A DNA stretch of 6,273 bases from an uncultured Clostridium sp. (GCA_945836785.1 CAMAMD010000084.1:1-6273), one strand, 5' to 3'; counted from the stretch's first letter, positions 1 through 6,273 are shown. The notes: generated by a model not told the origin, from the sequence alone. Made by a program: numbers and translations.

Positions 1-86
1 GAGGATATGGACAAAATCCATATCAGCAGAATATGCAGCAGGGAGGATATGGACAGAATTCATATCAGCAGAATGTACAGCCTGTG
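1..86 (+). repeat. 42-bp in-frame tandem repeat (two copies visible)
   Basis: Positions 3-44 and 45-86 are tandem copies of a 42-bp unit. The first 30 bases or so differ at only two sites, and the second copy decays toward its 3' end. Bases 1-2 match the end of the unit too, so further copies probably lie upstream of the window. Each unit encodes 14 residues of the GYGQN-x-YQQN type. The unit is a multiple of three, so gain or loss of copies would keep the reading frame. Confidence 0.85.
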
Positions 87-551
87 GGCTATTCACAGGC
101 ACAGCCACAGCTTGGTATGAAATGGTTTAAATTTATTATATGGTTTCAGCTTTTCTTCAGCACACTGACTGGTGTGGTAAACGGGTACAGCATTATGACA
201 GGTGCTCATTATGATGTAACTGACTGGCAGTTGGAGTATATTTATAATGTGTATGACGGATTGAAGACACTTGATGTCATAACCGGAGTTGCGTTTATTG
301 CACTTGGTATCTTTGCATTAATTACAAGATTTGTTCTTGCAGGTTTCAAGAAAGCTGGTCCTATTATGTATCTTGGATTGTTGGCAGCAAATATTGTTTT
401 TTCAATTATTTATATTGCTGTATTCTGCATGATTGTTGACTCGGCAGAAGGTATAACATCATCAACAATCGTTAATCTTGTGGTATGCATTGCACTTTTG
501 ATCGCAAATGCGGTTTATTTTAAAAACAGAAAGCACATGTTTGTGAAGTAG
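1..551 (+). CDS. Small four-helix membrane protein with Q/N/G/Y-rich repeated N-terminus (5' partial)
   Basis: I do not recognise the family. The reading frame is open from the first complete codon at position 3 to the TAG at 549-551, giving 182 visible residues, so the real start lies upstream. The ATG at 33 is inside the repeat, has no ribosome binding site and is not a credible start. Visible residues 1-28 are two copies of a 14-residue unit of the type GYGQN(P/S)YQQN, followed by a Gln/Pro-rich linker to about residue 38. Then come four hydrophobic stretches at about 43-65, 90-114, 119-145 and 154-173, and a short basic tail (KNRKHMFVK) at the end. The loop between helices 1 and 2 is polar, with several Tyr and Asp. 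It is presumably a cytoplasmic-membrane protein with a disordered, probably cytoplasmic, tail. The 37-bp gap to leuB would allow co-transcription, but nothing in the protein suggests a role in leucine synthesis. Function unknown. Confidence 0.8.
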   Translation, partial: GYGQNPYQQNMQQGGYGQNSYQQNVQPVGYSQAQPQLGMKWFKFIIWFQLFFSTLTGVVNGYSIMTGAHYDVTDWQLEYIYNVYDGLKTLDVITGVAFIALGIFALITRFVLAGFKKAGPIMYLGLLAANIVFSIIYIAVFCMIVDSAEGITSSTIVNLVVCIALLIANAVYFKNRKHMFVK

Positions 552-588
552 GTAGCAGTACTGAAAGTACTACAGAACGGAGGAAATC

Positions 589-1671
589 ATGGATTGTAAT
601 ATAGCAGTCATCAAGGGCGATGGTATTGGCCCTGAGGTTGTAACCCAGGCGATGAAGGTTCTGGATGCAATCGGAGAAAAATATGGTCATACATTTCATT
701 ATGAACAGCTTCTTATGGGAGGATGCTCCATTGACGTACATGGGGTTCCGCTTACAGATGAGGCGATTGCGAGAGCGAAGGCAAGCGATGCGGTATTGTT
801 AGGCTCCATCGGCGGAAATACGAGTACCTCACCTTGGTATAAGCTTCCACCGGAAAAAAGACCGGAGGCAGGCCTTTTAAAGATTCGGAAGGAACTTGGG
901 CTCTTTGCAAATTTAAGACCGGCTCTTTTATATGAGCAGTTAAAGGGTGCCTGTCCTCTCAAGGAAGAGATTGCAGACCGCGGTTTCGATATGATGATTA
1001 TGCGAGAACTGACAGGCGGTTTGTATTTCGGTGAGAGAAAGACCGAGGAAGTGGACGGGGTAATGACCGCTGTGGATACCCTTACATATAATGAAAATGA
1101 AATCAGAAGAATTGCAATCAAGGGATTTGACATTGCGATGAAGAGACGGAAAAAAGTGACCAGTGTGGATAAAGCAAATGTGCTTGATTCGTCCAGATTG
1201 TGGAGAAAGATTGTGGAGGAGGTCGCAAAGGATTACCCTGAGGTAACCTATGAGCATATGCTGGTTGATAATTGCGCCATGCAGCTTGTCAAGGATCCTG
1301 CACAGTTTGACGTGGTTCTGACTGAGAATATGTTTGGAGATATTTTGTCCGATGAGGCATCTATGATAACCGGTTCCATCGGAATGCTTGCTTCCGCATC
1401 ACTTAACGAGACAAAGTTCGGTATGTATGAACCGAGCGGCGGTTCTGCGCCTGATATTGCAGGACAGGATAAGGCAAATCCGATTGCTACAATTCTTTCT
1501 GCGGCAATGATGCTTCGCTATACCTTTGATCTGGATAAGGAGGCAGATGCAATTGAGGCGGCTGTGAAACAGGTTCTGGTGGACGGTTATCGCACCTGCG
1601 ATATTGTGTCTGAGGGAACTGAGCTGGTTGGTTGTAATAAGATGGGCGATTTGATTGTAGAGCGTATATAA
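589..1671 (+). CDS. leuB: 3-isopropylmalate dehydrogenase
   Basis: LeuB oxidises and decarboxylates (2R,3S)-3-isopropylmalate to 2-oxoisocaproate with NAD+ and a divalent metal, the third step of leucine synthesis, in the cytoplasm as a homodimer. The 360-residue length is normal for the family. Visible motifs: N-terminal GDGIGPE (10-16), LGSIGG (71-76), the substrate-binding arginines R100 (LLKIRK), R110 (NLRP) and R139 ([11 protein letters not shown]), catalytic Y146 and K195 (SVDKANV), metal-binding D227 (LVDN), D251 and D255 (FGDILSDE), and the nucleotide loop [12 protein letters not shown] (281-292). The Asp at 289 is the residue that favours NAD over NADP. The isopropylmalate-type [10 protein letters not shown] segment separates it from isocitrate dehydrogenase. 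Start: GGAGG at 579-583 lies 5 nt before the ATG. It is followed after 27 bp by ilvD, so the two are probably one transcript. leuA, leuC and leuD are not adjacent on either side within the window. Confidence 0.97.
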   Translation: MDCNIAVIKGDGIGPEVVTQAMKVLDAIGEKYGHTFHYEQLLMGGCSIDVHGVPLTDEAIARAKASDAVLLGSIGGNTSTSPWYKLPPEKRPEAGLLKIRKELGLFANLRPALLYEQLKGACPLKEEIADRGFDMMIMRELTGGLYFGERKTEEVDGVMTAVDTLTYNENEIRRIAIKGFDIAMKRRKKVTSVDKANVLDSSRLWRKIVEEVAKDYPEVTYEHMLVDNCAMQLVKDPAQFDVVLTENMFGDILSDEASMITGSIGMLASASLNETKFGMYEPSGGSAPDIAGQDKANPIATILSAAMMLRYTFDLDKEADAIEAAVKQVLVDGYRTCDIVSEGTELVGCNKMGDLIVERI

Positions 1672-1698
1672 ATCAAAACGATAAAAGGAGTATGTGTT

Positions 1699-3360
1699 AT
1701 GAAGAGTGATAACGTAAAAGTCGGCATGCAGCAGGCACCGCACAGGAGCCTGTTCAATGCCCTTGGAATGACGGAAGAGGAATTATCAAAGCCGTTGGTT
1801 GGTATTGTTTGTTCATACAACGAGATTGTACCGGGTCATATGAATCTGGATAAGATTGCACAGGCAGTTAAGCTTGGTGTTGCAGAAGCAGGTGGTGCAC
1901 CTATTATGTTCCCTGCAATTGCAGTATGTGACGGTATTGCTATGGGACATATCGGTATGAAGTATTCTCTGGTCACGAGAGATCTGATTGCAGATTCAAC
2001 AGAGTGTATGGCAATTGCACATCAGTTTGATGCCCTTGTCATGATTCCGAACTGCGATAAAAATGTTCCGGGTCTTCTTATGGCAGCAGCAAGAGTAAAT
2101 GTTCCTACAGTATTCGTATCCGGCGGTCCGATGCTTGCAGGCCATGTAAAGGGACATAAGACCAGTCTCTCATCTATGTTTGAGGCAGTCGGTTCTTACG
2201 CAGCAGGAACAATGAGTGAGGAGGATGTCTATGAGATGGAGTGTAAAACCTGTCCTACATGCGGCTCATGCTCAGGTATGTACACAGCAAACTCAATGAA
2301 CTGTCTGACTGAGGCACTTGGTATGGGGCTTCCCGGAAATGGTACAATTCCGGCAGTGTATTCAGAGAGGCTTAAGCTTGCTAAGCGTGCAGGCTATGCA
2401 GTAATGGATATGGTTAAGAAGGATATTCGCCCAAGAGATATCATCACTAAGGATGCAATCATGAATGCGCTTACTGTTGATATGGCACTTGGCTGTTCAA
2501 CAAACTCTATGCTTCATATTCCGGCAATTGCACATGAGATTGGCTTTGATTTCGATATTGCAATGGCAAATGAGATAAGTGCAAAGACTCCGAACCTTTG
2601 TCACCTCGCACCGGCCGGTCCTACATATATGGAAGACCTTAATGAGGCTGGTGGTGTATATGCAGTTATCAATCAGCTGTGTGAGGCAGGACTTATCAAT
2701 GAGGATTGTATGACTGTAACCGGTAAAACCTTAGGTGAAGCTGTTAAGGGTCATGTAAATAAGAATCCTGAGGTAATAAGAACGCTTGATAATCCATATT
2801 CAAAGACTGGCGGTCTTGCAGTTCTCAAGGGAAATCTTGCACCTGACGGTTCAGTTGTAAAACGTTCAGCGGTAGTTCCTGAGATGTTACAGCATGAGGG
2901 CCCTGCAAGAGTATTTGAGTGTGAGGAGGATGCAATCGCTGCAATAAAGGGCGGAAAAATTGTTGCAGGCGATGTTGTTGTAATAAGATACGAGGGACCT
3001 AAGGGTGGCCCTGGAATGAGAGAAATGCTGAATCCTACATCTGCAATTGCAGGTATGGGACTTGGCTCTTCTGTAGCACTTATAACAGACGGACGTTTCT
3101 CAGGTGCAAGCCGTGGGGCTTCAATCGGACACGTATCTCCGGAGGCTGCTGTAGGCGGACCGATTGCTCTGGTTGAAGAGGGTGATATTATTAGTATTGA
3201 CATCGACGCATGTAAGCTGGAGCTTAAGGTTTCTGATGAGGAGCTTGCGAGAAGAAAAGCGGCATGGACACCACGTGAGCCAAAAGTAACCACAGGATAT
3301 CTTGCAAGATACGCAAAAATGGTAACGTCGGGTAATCGCGGTGCGATCCTTGAATTGTAG
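1699..3360 (+). CDS. ilvD: Dihydroxy-acid dehydratase
   Basis: IlvD dehydrates 2,3-dihydroxyisovalerate to 2-oxoisovalerate, and the 3-methylvalerate analogue to 2-oxo-3-methylvalerate: the third common step of valine and isoleucine synthesis, and the supplier of the leucine precursor. It is a cytoplasmic iron-sulfur, Mg2+-dependent enzyme of the IlvD/Edd family. The 553 residues match the shorter family form. Visible: SYNEIVPGH (39-47), VCDGIAMGH (76-84) with Mg-ligand D78, PNCDK (117-121) with cluster Cys119 and the family's modified Lys121, [18 protein letters not shown] (186-203) with cluster Cys191, GPGMREM (437-443) with metal-binding E442, and DGRFSGAS (464-471), which carries the catalytic serine. 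Where [2Fe-2S] enzymes have PCN, this protein has PGH, as in the oxygen-sensitive [4Fe-4S] E. coli enzyme (recalled from memory). Start: AGGAG at 1686-1690, 8 nt before the ATG; another ATG at 1692 is out of frame. It follows leuB by 27 bp. Confidence 0.97.
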   Translation: MKSDNVKVGMQQAPHRSLFNALGMTEEELSKPLVGIVCSYNEIVPGHMNLDKIAQAVKLGVAEAGGAPIMFPAIAVCDGIAMGHIGMKYSLVTRDLIADSTECMAIAHQFDALVMIPNCDKNVPGLLMAAARVNVPTVFVSGGPMLAGHVKGHKTSLSSMFEAVGSYAAGTMSEEDVYEMECKTCPTCGSCSGMYTANSMNCLTEALGMGLPGNGTIPAVYSERLKLAKRAGYAVMDMVKKDIRPRDIITKDAIMNALTVDMALGCSTNSMLHIPAIAHEIGFDFDIAMANEISAKTPNLCHLAPAGPTYMEDLNEAGGVYAVINQLCEAGLINEDCMTVTGKTLGEAVKGHVNKNPEVIRTLDNPYSKTGGLAVLKGNLAPDGSVVKRSAVVPEMLQHEGPARVFECEEDAIAAIKGGKIVAGDVVVIRYEGPKGGPGMREMLNPTSAIAGMGLGSSVALITDGRFSGASRGASIGHVSPEAAVGGPIALVEEGDIISIDIDACKLELKVSDEELARRKAAWTPREPKVTTGYLARYAKMVTSGNRGAILEL

Positions 3361-3387
3361 AAATAACAGATAGGACTTATACCGTAT

Positions 3388-3447
3388 ATGCGGTGGAAAG
3401 TGTTGAATAATGTATTATTATATGTTATTCTAAAGTTTATGAAATAA
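3388..3447 (+). CDS. Candidate Leu/Val/Ile-rich leader peptide upstream of ilvB (speculative)
   Basis: An ATG-initiated 19-codon frame in the spacer encodes MRWKVLNNVLLYVILKFMK and ends at TAA 3445-3447, 59 bp before ilvB. Eight of 19 residues are branched-chain (3 Val, 4 Leu, 1 Ile), concentrated in residues 5-15 and including the run Val-Ile-Leu (GTT ATT CTA). This is the composition expected of an attenuation leader placed before a branched-chain synthesis gene. Against it: AT-rich DNA tends to encode Leu, Val and Ile anyway. The only Shine-Dalgarno-like sequence is a weak AGGA at 3372-3375, 12 nt before the ATG. No terminator hairpin with a T-run separates it from ilvB, so classical transcription attenuation is not supported. 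It also overlaps the candidate promoter at 3403-3431; the two readings are alternatives unless transcripts enter from ilvD. Confidence 0.28.
   Translation: MRWKVLNNVLLYVILKFMK
3403..3431 (+). promoter_or_regulatory. Possible sigma-A promoter for ilvB-serC
   Basis: TTGAAT (3403-3408), a 17-bp spacer and TATTCT (3426-3431) each match four of six consensus bases at the ideal spacing. The spacer holds the perfect palindrome AATAAT-GT-ATTATT, which begins inside the -35 element (3406-3419) and would be well placed as an operator. Transcription would start near 3438, giving a leader of about 70 nt before ilvB. In DNA this AT-rich, such matches arise easily by chance, so this is only a candidate. 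Confidence 0.3.
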
Positions 3448-3506
3448 CAGAAAGAACGAATATAACTGTAAAATTCGGTTGTAGATATGAATAAAGGAGA
3501 AAGAAT

Positions 3507-5192
3507 ATGAAACAGTTAACAGGTTCAGAGATTATTATCGAGTGCCTGAAAGAGCAGGGTGTTGATACTGTATTTGGATATCCGGGAGGAACAATTCTGA
3601 ATGTATATGATGCACTCTACAAACATCAGGATGAGATACATCATATTTTAACTTCCCATGAGCAGGGAGCTGCACACGCTGCTGATGGTTATGCACGTGC
3701 TACAGGAAAAGTTGGTGTATGCATGGCAACATCCGGTCCGGGTGCAACAAATCTTGTGACGGGTATTGCGACTGCATATATGGATTCCATCCCGCTTGTT
3801 GCGATAACTGCAAATGTAGGTGTATCACTGCTTGGTAAGGACAGTTTCCAGGAGATAGATATTGCAGGCGTGGTAATGCCTATCACAAAGCACAGCTTTA
3901 TTGTAAAAAATGTGCATGAACTTGCAGATACAATCCGCAGGGCATTTAAGATTGCACAAAGCGGAAGACCGGGGCCTGTTCTTGTGGATGTTACGAAAGA
4001 TGTAACAGCCAACGTGGCAGATTATGAGCCAAAGGCACCGGAGCCAATAGAAAGGGTAACTGCTACAATTAAGGCAGACGATTTAGATCAGGCAATTCGC
4101 ATGATTGAGAAGTCTGAGAGACCGTTTGTCATAGCCGGAGGAGGTGTGATTACTGCCGGAGCATCAAAGGAGTTAAAGAAATTTGTAGAGAAGATAGATG
4201 CACCTGTCTGTGATACATTGATGGGAAAAGGTGCATTTGACGGCACATCTGACAGATATACAGGAATGATAGGCATGCATGGCACCAAGGTATCTAATTT
4301 TGGTGTTAATAAGGCTGATTTATTGATTGTAGTCGGTGCAAGATTTTCAGATCGTGTCATCGGAAATGCTTCAAAGTTTGCAAATAATGCAAAGATTATA
4401 CATATTGATGTGGATGCGGCTGAGATTGATAAAAATATTACAGTAGACTGTAGTGTAATCGGGGATGCCAAAGAAGTACTGAAAATGATTGCAACCAGAA
4501 TTAAGGCTATGGAGCATGCTGCATGGATGGCTGAGATCGATGATTTAAGAAAAGAGTATCCGGATCACGGAGATTTGGTGAATCTGACCGGACCTGCAAT
4601 CATAAATAAGATATATGAGATAACCGAAGGAAAAGCTACGATTACAACAGATGTCGGACAGCATCAGATGTGGGCGGCACAGTATTACAAATACACAACG
4701 CCAAGACAGTTCCTTTCATCAGGTGGACTTGGAACCATGGGCTTCGGTGTCGGAGCATGTATTGGAGCAAAGGTTGGTAAGCCTGAAAATGTGACTGTAA
4801 ATATTGCCGGGGACGGATGCTTCAGAATGAATATGAATGAGATAGCAACTGCTGCCAGATATAATATTCCGATTATACAGGTTGTCATCAACAACCATGT
4901 ACTTGGAATGGTAAGACAGTGGCAGACATTGTTCTACGATCATAGATATTCTAATACAATATTAAACGATAATGTTGATTTTGTAAAAGTAGCAGATGCA
5001 CTTGGTGCAACAGGAATGAGAGCGACAACGCTTGCGGAATTCGAGGAGGCGTTTAAGAAAGCACTCGAACTTAACGCACCGGTTGTAATTGACTGTATCA
5101 TAGGTGAGGATGACAAGGTATGGCCTATGGTTGCAGCGGGAGCAGCACTTGAAACCTGTTTTGACCAGCAGGATTTAGATAATAGAAAGTAG
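3507..5192 (+). CDS. ilvB: Acetolactate synthase, catalytic (large) subunit
   Basis: This thiamine-diphosphate enzyme condenses two pyruvates to 2-acetolactate, or pyruvate with 2-oxobutyrate to 2-aceto-2-hydroxybutyrate: the first common step of branched-chain amino acid synthesis. The 561 residues are full length. Domains in order: pyrimidine-binding (about 1-165) with YPGG (25-28) and catalytic Glu52 in SHEQGA; central FAD-binding domain (about 190-325) with GARFSDR (277-283); pyrophosphate-binding domain (about 365-545) with the ThDP/Mg motif GDGCF (435-439) through NN (462-463). SFQE (113-116) and the MVRQW segment with Trp472 mark it as acetohydroxyacid synthase rather than pyruvate oxidase. 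The conserved Pro of the TGQVP loop is Gly105 here. Start: AGGAG at 3495-3499, 7 nt before the ATG. No small regulatory subunit (ilvN) follows; serC does, after 13 bp. Biosynthetic IlvB is favoured over catabolic AlsS by the ilvD/leuB neighbours. Confidence 0.95.
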   Translation: MKQLTGSEIIIECLKEQGVDTVFGYPGGTILNVYDALYKHQDEIHHILTSHEQGAAHAADGYARATGKVGVCMATSGPGATNLVTGIATAYMDSIPLVAITANVGVSLLGKDSFQEIDIAGVVMPITKHSFIVKNVHELADTIRRAFKIAQSGRPGPVLVDVTKDVTANVADYEPKAPEPIERVTATIKADDLDQAIRMIEKSERPFVIAGGGVITAGASKELKKFVEKIDAPVCDTLMGKGAFDGTSDRYTGMIGMHGTKVSNFGVNKADLLIVVGARFSDRVIGNASKFANNAKIIHIDVDAAEIDKNITVDCSVIGDAKEVLKMIATRIKAMEHAAWMAEIDDLRKEYPDHGDLVNLTGPAIINKIYEITEGKATITTDVGQHQMWAAQYYKYTTPRQFLSSGGLGTMGFGVGACIGAKVGKPENVTVNIAGDGCFRMNMNEIATAARYNIPIIQVVINNHVLGMVRQWQTLFYDHRYSNTILNDNVDFVKVADALGATGMRATTLAEFEEAFKKALELNAPVVIDCIIGEDDKVWPMVAAGAALETCFDQQDLDNRK

Positions 5193-5198
5193 GAGGAG
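5191..5198 (+). promoter_or_regulatory. serC ribosome binding site overlapping the ilvB stop codon
   Basis: AGGAGGAG begins on the second base of the ilvB TAG (5190-5192) and ends 7 nt before the serC ATG at 5206. A ribosome terminating on ilvB would therefore be positioned on the serC initiation region, which favours translational coupling and fixes the serC start. Confidence 0.8.
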
Positions 5199-5205
5199 TC
5201 AGATA

Positions 5206-6273
5206 ATGGCAAGAGTATTTAATTTTTCAGCAGGACCTTCGGTTTTACCTGAGGTTGTATTGAAGCAGGCTGCAGATGAGATGTTGGACTATAAGGGTTC
5301 AGGTATGAGTGTAATGGAGATGAGCCATCGTTCCAAGGTATATGATAACATCATCAAAGAGGCGGAACGTGATTTGAGAGATTTGATGGAGATTCCTGAT
5401 AATTACAAGGTATTGTTCCTGCAGGGCGGTGCTTCACAGCAGTTTGCGGCAATCCCGATGAACCTGATGAAGAACGGTGTGGCTGATTATATCATTACAG
5501 GTCAGTGGGCAAAGAAGGCTTATGAGGAAGCAAAGAAATATGGTACGGCAAATGCAATCGCTTCTTCAGCAGATAAGACATTCTCTTATATACCGGACTG
5601 CTCGGATCTTCCGATTTCAGAGGATGCTGATTATGTATATATCTGCCATAACAATACAATCTATGGTACAACATACAAGGAACTGCCAAATACAAAAGGG
5701 AAGATACTTGTTGCCGATATGTCATCTGATATTCTTTCACAGCCGGTAAATGTATCAGATTATGGCCTTATTTACTTTGGTGTACAGAAGAACGTTGGTC
5801 CTGCCGGAGTTGTTGTTGTAATTATTCGTGAGGATTTAATCCGGGACGATGTTATGCCGTTTACTCCAACCATGCTTAAGTATAAGACACAGGCTGACAA
5901 TGATTCTCTTTACAATACACCGCCATGCTACGGTATTTACATCTGTGGTCTGGTATTCAAGTGGGTAAAGGAGATGGGTGGTCTTTCAGCTATGAAGATA
6001 CATAATGAGAAGAAAGCTGCTATCCTTTATGACTTCCTTGATTCATCTAAGATGTTCCATGGAACCGTTGTGAAGAAAGACCGTTCCCTTATGAATGTAC
6101 CTTTTGTAACCGGTAATGAGGAGCTGGATGCGAAATTTGTAAAAGAAGCAACAGCAGCAGGCTTTGTAAATCTGAAAGGTCATAGAACCGTTGGCGGTAT
6201 GCGTGCATCTATCTACAACGCAATGCCAATCGAAGGTGTTGAGAAGCTTGTTCAGTTCATGAAAGAATTTGAG
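5206..6273 (+). CDS. serC: Phosphoserine aminotransferase (3' end cut by the window)
   Basis: SerC is a cytoplasmic PLP enzyme that transfers the amino group of glutamate to 3-phosphohydroxypyruvate, giving O-phosphoserine, the second step of serine synthesis. It can also act on the analogous intermediate of vitamin B6 synthesis in some bacteria. The frame is open for 356 codons to the last base with no stop; the family is about 360 residues, so only a few codons are missing. Motifs: NFSAGPS (6-12), SHRSK (40-44), GGAS (74-77) in the PLP phosphate-binding region, TGQW (98-101), HNNTIYGT (148-155), ADMSSD (170-175) with Asp171 contacting the PLP ring, Schiff-base Lys195 in FGVQKNVGPAG, TPP (238-240), and GHRTVGGMRASIYNA (325-339) with substrate-binding Arg333. 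It lies 13 bp behind ilvB with a strong overlapping ribosome binding site, so it is probably in the same operon. I see no frameshift or lost key residue. Confidence 0.96.
   Translation, partial: MARVFNFSAGPSVLPEVVLKQAADEMLDYKGSGMSVMEMSHRSKVYDNIIKEAERDLRDLMEIPDNYKVLFLQGGASQQFAAIPMNLMKNGVADYIITGQWAKKAYEEAKKYGTANAIASSADKTFSYIPDCSDLPISEDADYVYICHNNTIYGTTYKELPNTKGKILVADMSSDILSQPVNVSDYGLIYFGVQKNVGPAGVVVVIIREDLIRDDVMPFTPTMLKYKTQADNDSLYNTPPCYGIYICGLVFKWVKEMGGLSAMKIHNEKKAAILYDFLDSSKMFHGTVVKKDRSLMNVPFVTGNEELDAKFVKEATAAGFVNLKGHRTVGGMRASIYNAMPIEGVEKLVQFMKEFE

Larger units (their letters stand above)
3360..3457 (+). repeat. Imperfect 17-bp direct repeat in the ilvD-ilvB spacer
   Basis: GAAATAACAGATAGGAC at 3360-3376 recurs as GAAATAACAGAAAGAAC at 3441-3457, identical at 15 of 17 positions and offset by 81 bp. 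Each copy is followed by a small inverted repeat: ACCG/CGGT at 3381-3394, and CGAAT/ATTCG at 3457-3477. With gaps, weak similarity continues through that hairpin, so these could be two diverged copies of a module of about 40 bp. The shared AATAACA also occurs inverted once between them, as TGTTATT at 3423-3429. Function is unknown: operator sites, RNA structure or a simple duplication scar are all possible. Confidence 0.55.

Noticed and set aside
33..35. ATG as the start of the membrane protein
   Set aside because: It lies inside the tandem repeat, has no ribosome binding site, and the frame stays open to the window edge with the same repeat upstream.
699..1133. Minus-strand open frames inside leuB, and similar ones inside ilvB (for example 3689-4012 and 4088-4471)
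   Set aside because: All lie opposite well-conserved coding sequence, and their translations resemble no known protein.
2242..2310. Cys-rich stretch in IlvD (Cys182, 185, 188, 191, 202) as an extra zinc or ferredoxin-like site
   Set aside because: [18 protein letters not shown] is a normal conserved IlvD segment; only Cys191 is needed as a cluster ligand, and Cys182 and Cys185 alone do not argue for a second metal site.
2751..3293. 180-codon open frame on the minus strand inside ilvD
   Set aside because: It is antisense to highly conserved ilvD sequence, has a low-complexity Ser/Pro/Thr-rich translation and shows no recognisable domain; a codon-bias shadow.
3361..3506. T-box riboswitch or intrinsic terminator before ilvB
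   Set aside because: I see no T-box consensus (AGGGTGGNACCGCG-like) and no GC-rich hairpin followed by a T-run. The inverted repeats present are short and AT-rich.
3361..3506. CodY-type operator
   Set aside because: No sequence close to AATTTTCWGAAAATT is visible; the AATAAT palindrome does not match it.
3487..3510. Seven-codon frame (MNKGERI) whose TGA overlaps the ilvB ATG
   Set aside because: It has no ribosome binding site of its own and simply spans the ilvB Shine-Dalgarno sequence; probably chance.
5477..5749. 90-codon plus-strand frame
   Set aside because: It is an out-of-frame shadow of serC, whose own frame is intact with all catalytic motifs.

Overview
The window is an ordinary-looking bacterial biosynthetic segment. 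Its character (moderately AT-rich DNA, strong AGGAG-type ribosome binding sites, all genes on the + strand, protein sequences of clostridial type) suggests an anaerobic Firmicute, most likely a Lachnospiraceae relative of Roseburia, Agathobacter or Butyrivibrio. That placement is from recognition of sequence style, not from a search.

Layout: (1) 1-551, the 3' part of a small four-helix membrane protein with a Gln/Asn/Gly/Tyr-rich repeated N-terminal tail; its start is upstream of the window. (2) 589-1671, leuB, 3-isopropylmalate dehydrogenase. (3) 1699-3360, ilvD, dihydroxy-acid dehydratase. (4) 3361-3506, a 146-bp spacer, the only sizeable non-coding stretch; it holds a diverged direct repeat, a palindrome, a possible promoter and a possible 19-codon leader peptide rich in Leu/Val/Ile. 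(5) 3507-5192, ilvB, the catalytic subunit of acetolactate synthase. (6) 5206 to the window end, serC, phosphoserine aminotransferase, missing only its last few codons and stop.

How the genes work together: IlvB condenses two pyruvates (or pyruvate and 2-oxobutyrate) to acetohydroxy acids. After the IlvC step (gene not here), IlvD makes the 2-oxo acids that lead to valine and isoleucine. 2-Oxoisovalerate also feeds the leucine branch, where LeuB performs the oxidative decarboxylation. SerC belongs to serine synthesis but sits 13 bp behind ilvB and is probably co-transcribed with it. Missing from the window are ilvC, ilvN, leuA, leuC, leuD and ilvE. The leuB-ilvD spacing (27 bp) and ilvB-serC spacing (13 bp) indicate co-transcription, while the ilvD-ilvB spacer is where separate regulation could enter.

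I found no mobile element, CRISPR array, RNA gene, T-box or convincing intrinsic terminator, and no evidence of an exotic new system. The points most worth checking are the candidate leader peptide and duplicated module upstream of ilvB, the Pro-to-Gly change at the classical herbicide-site position of IlvB, and the repeat-bearing tail of the upstream membrane protein.
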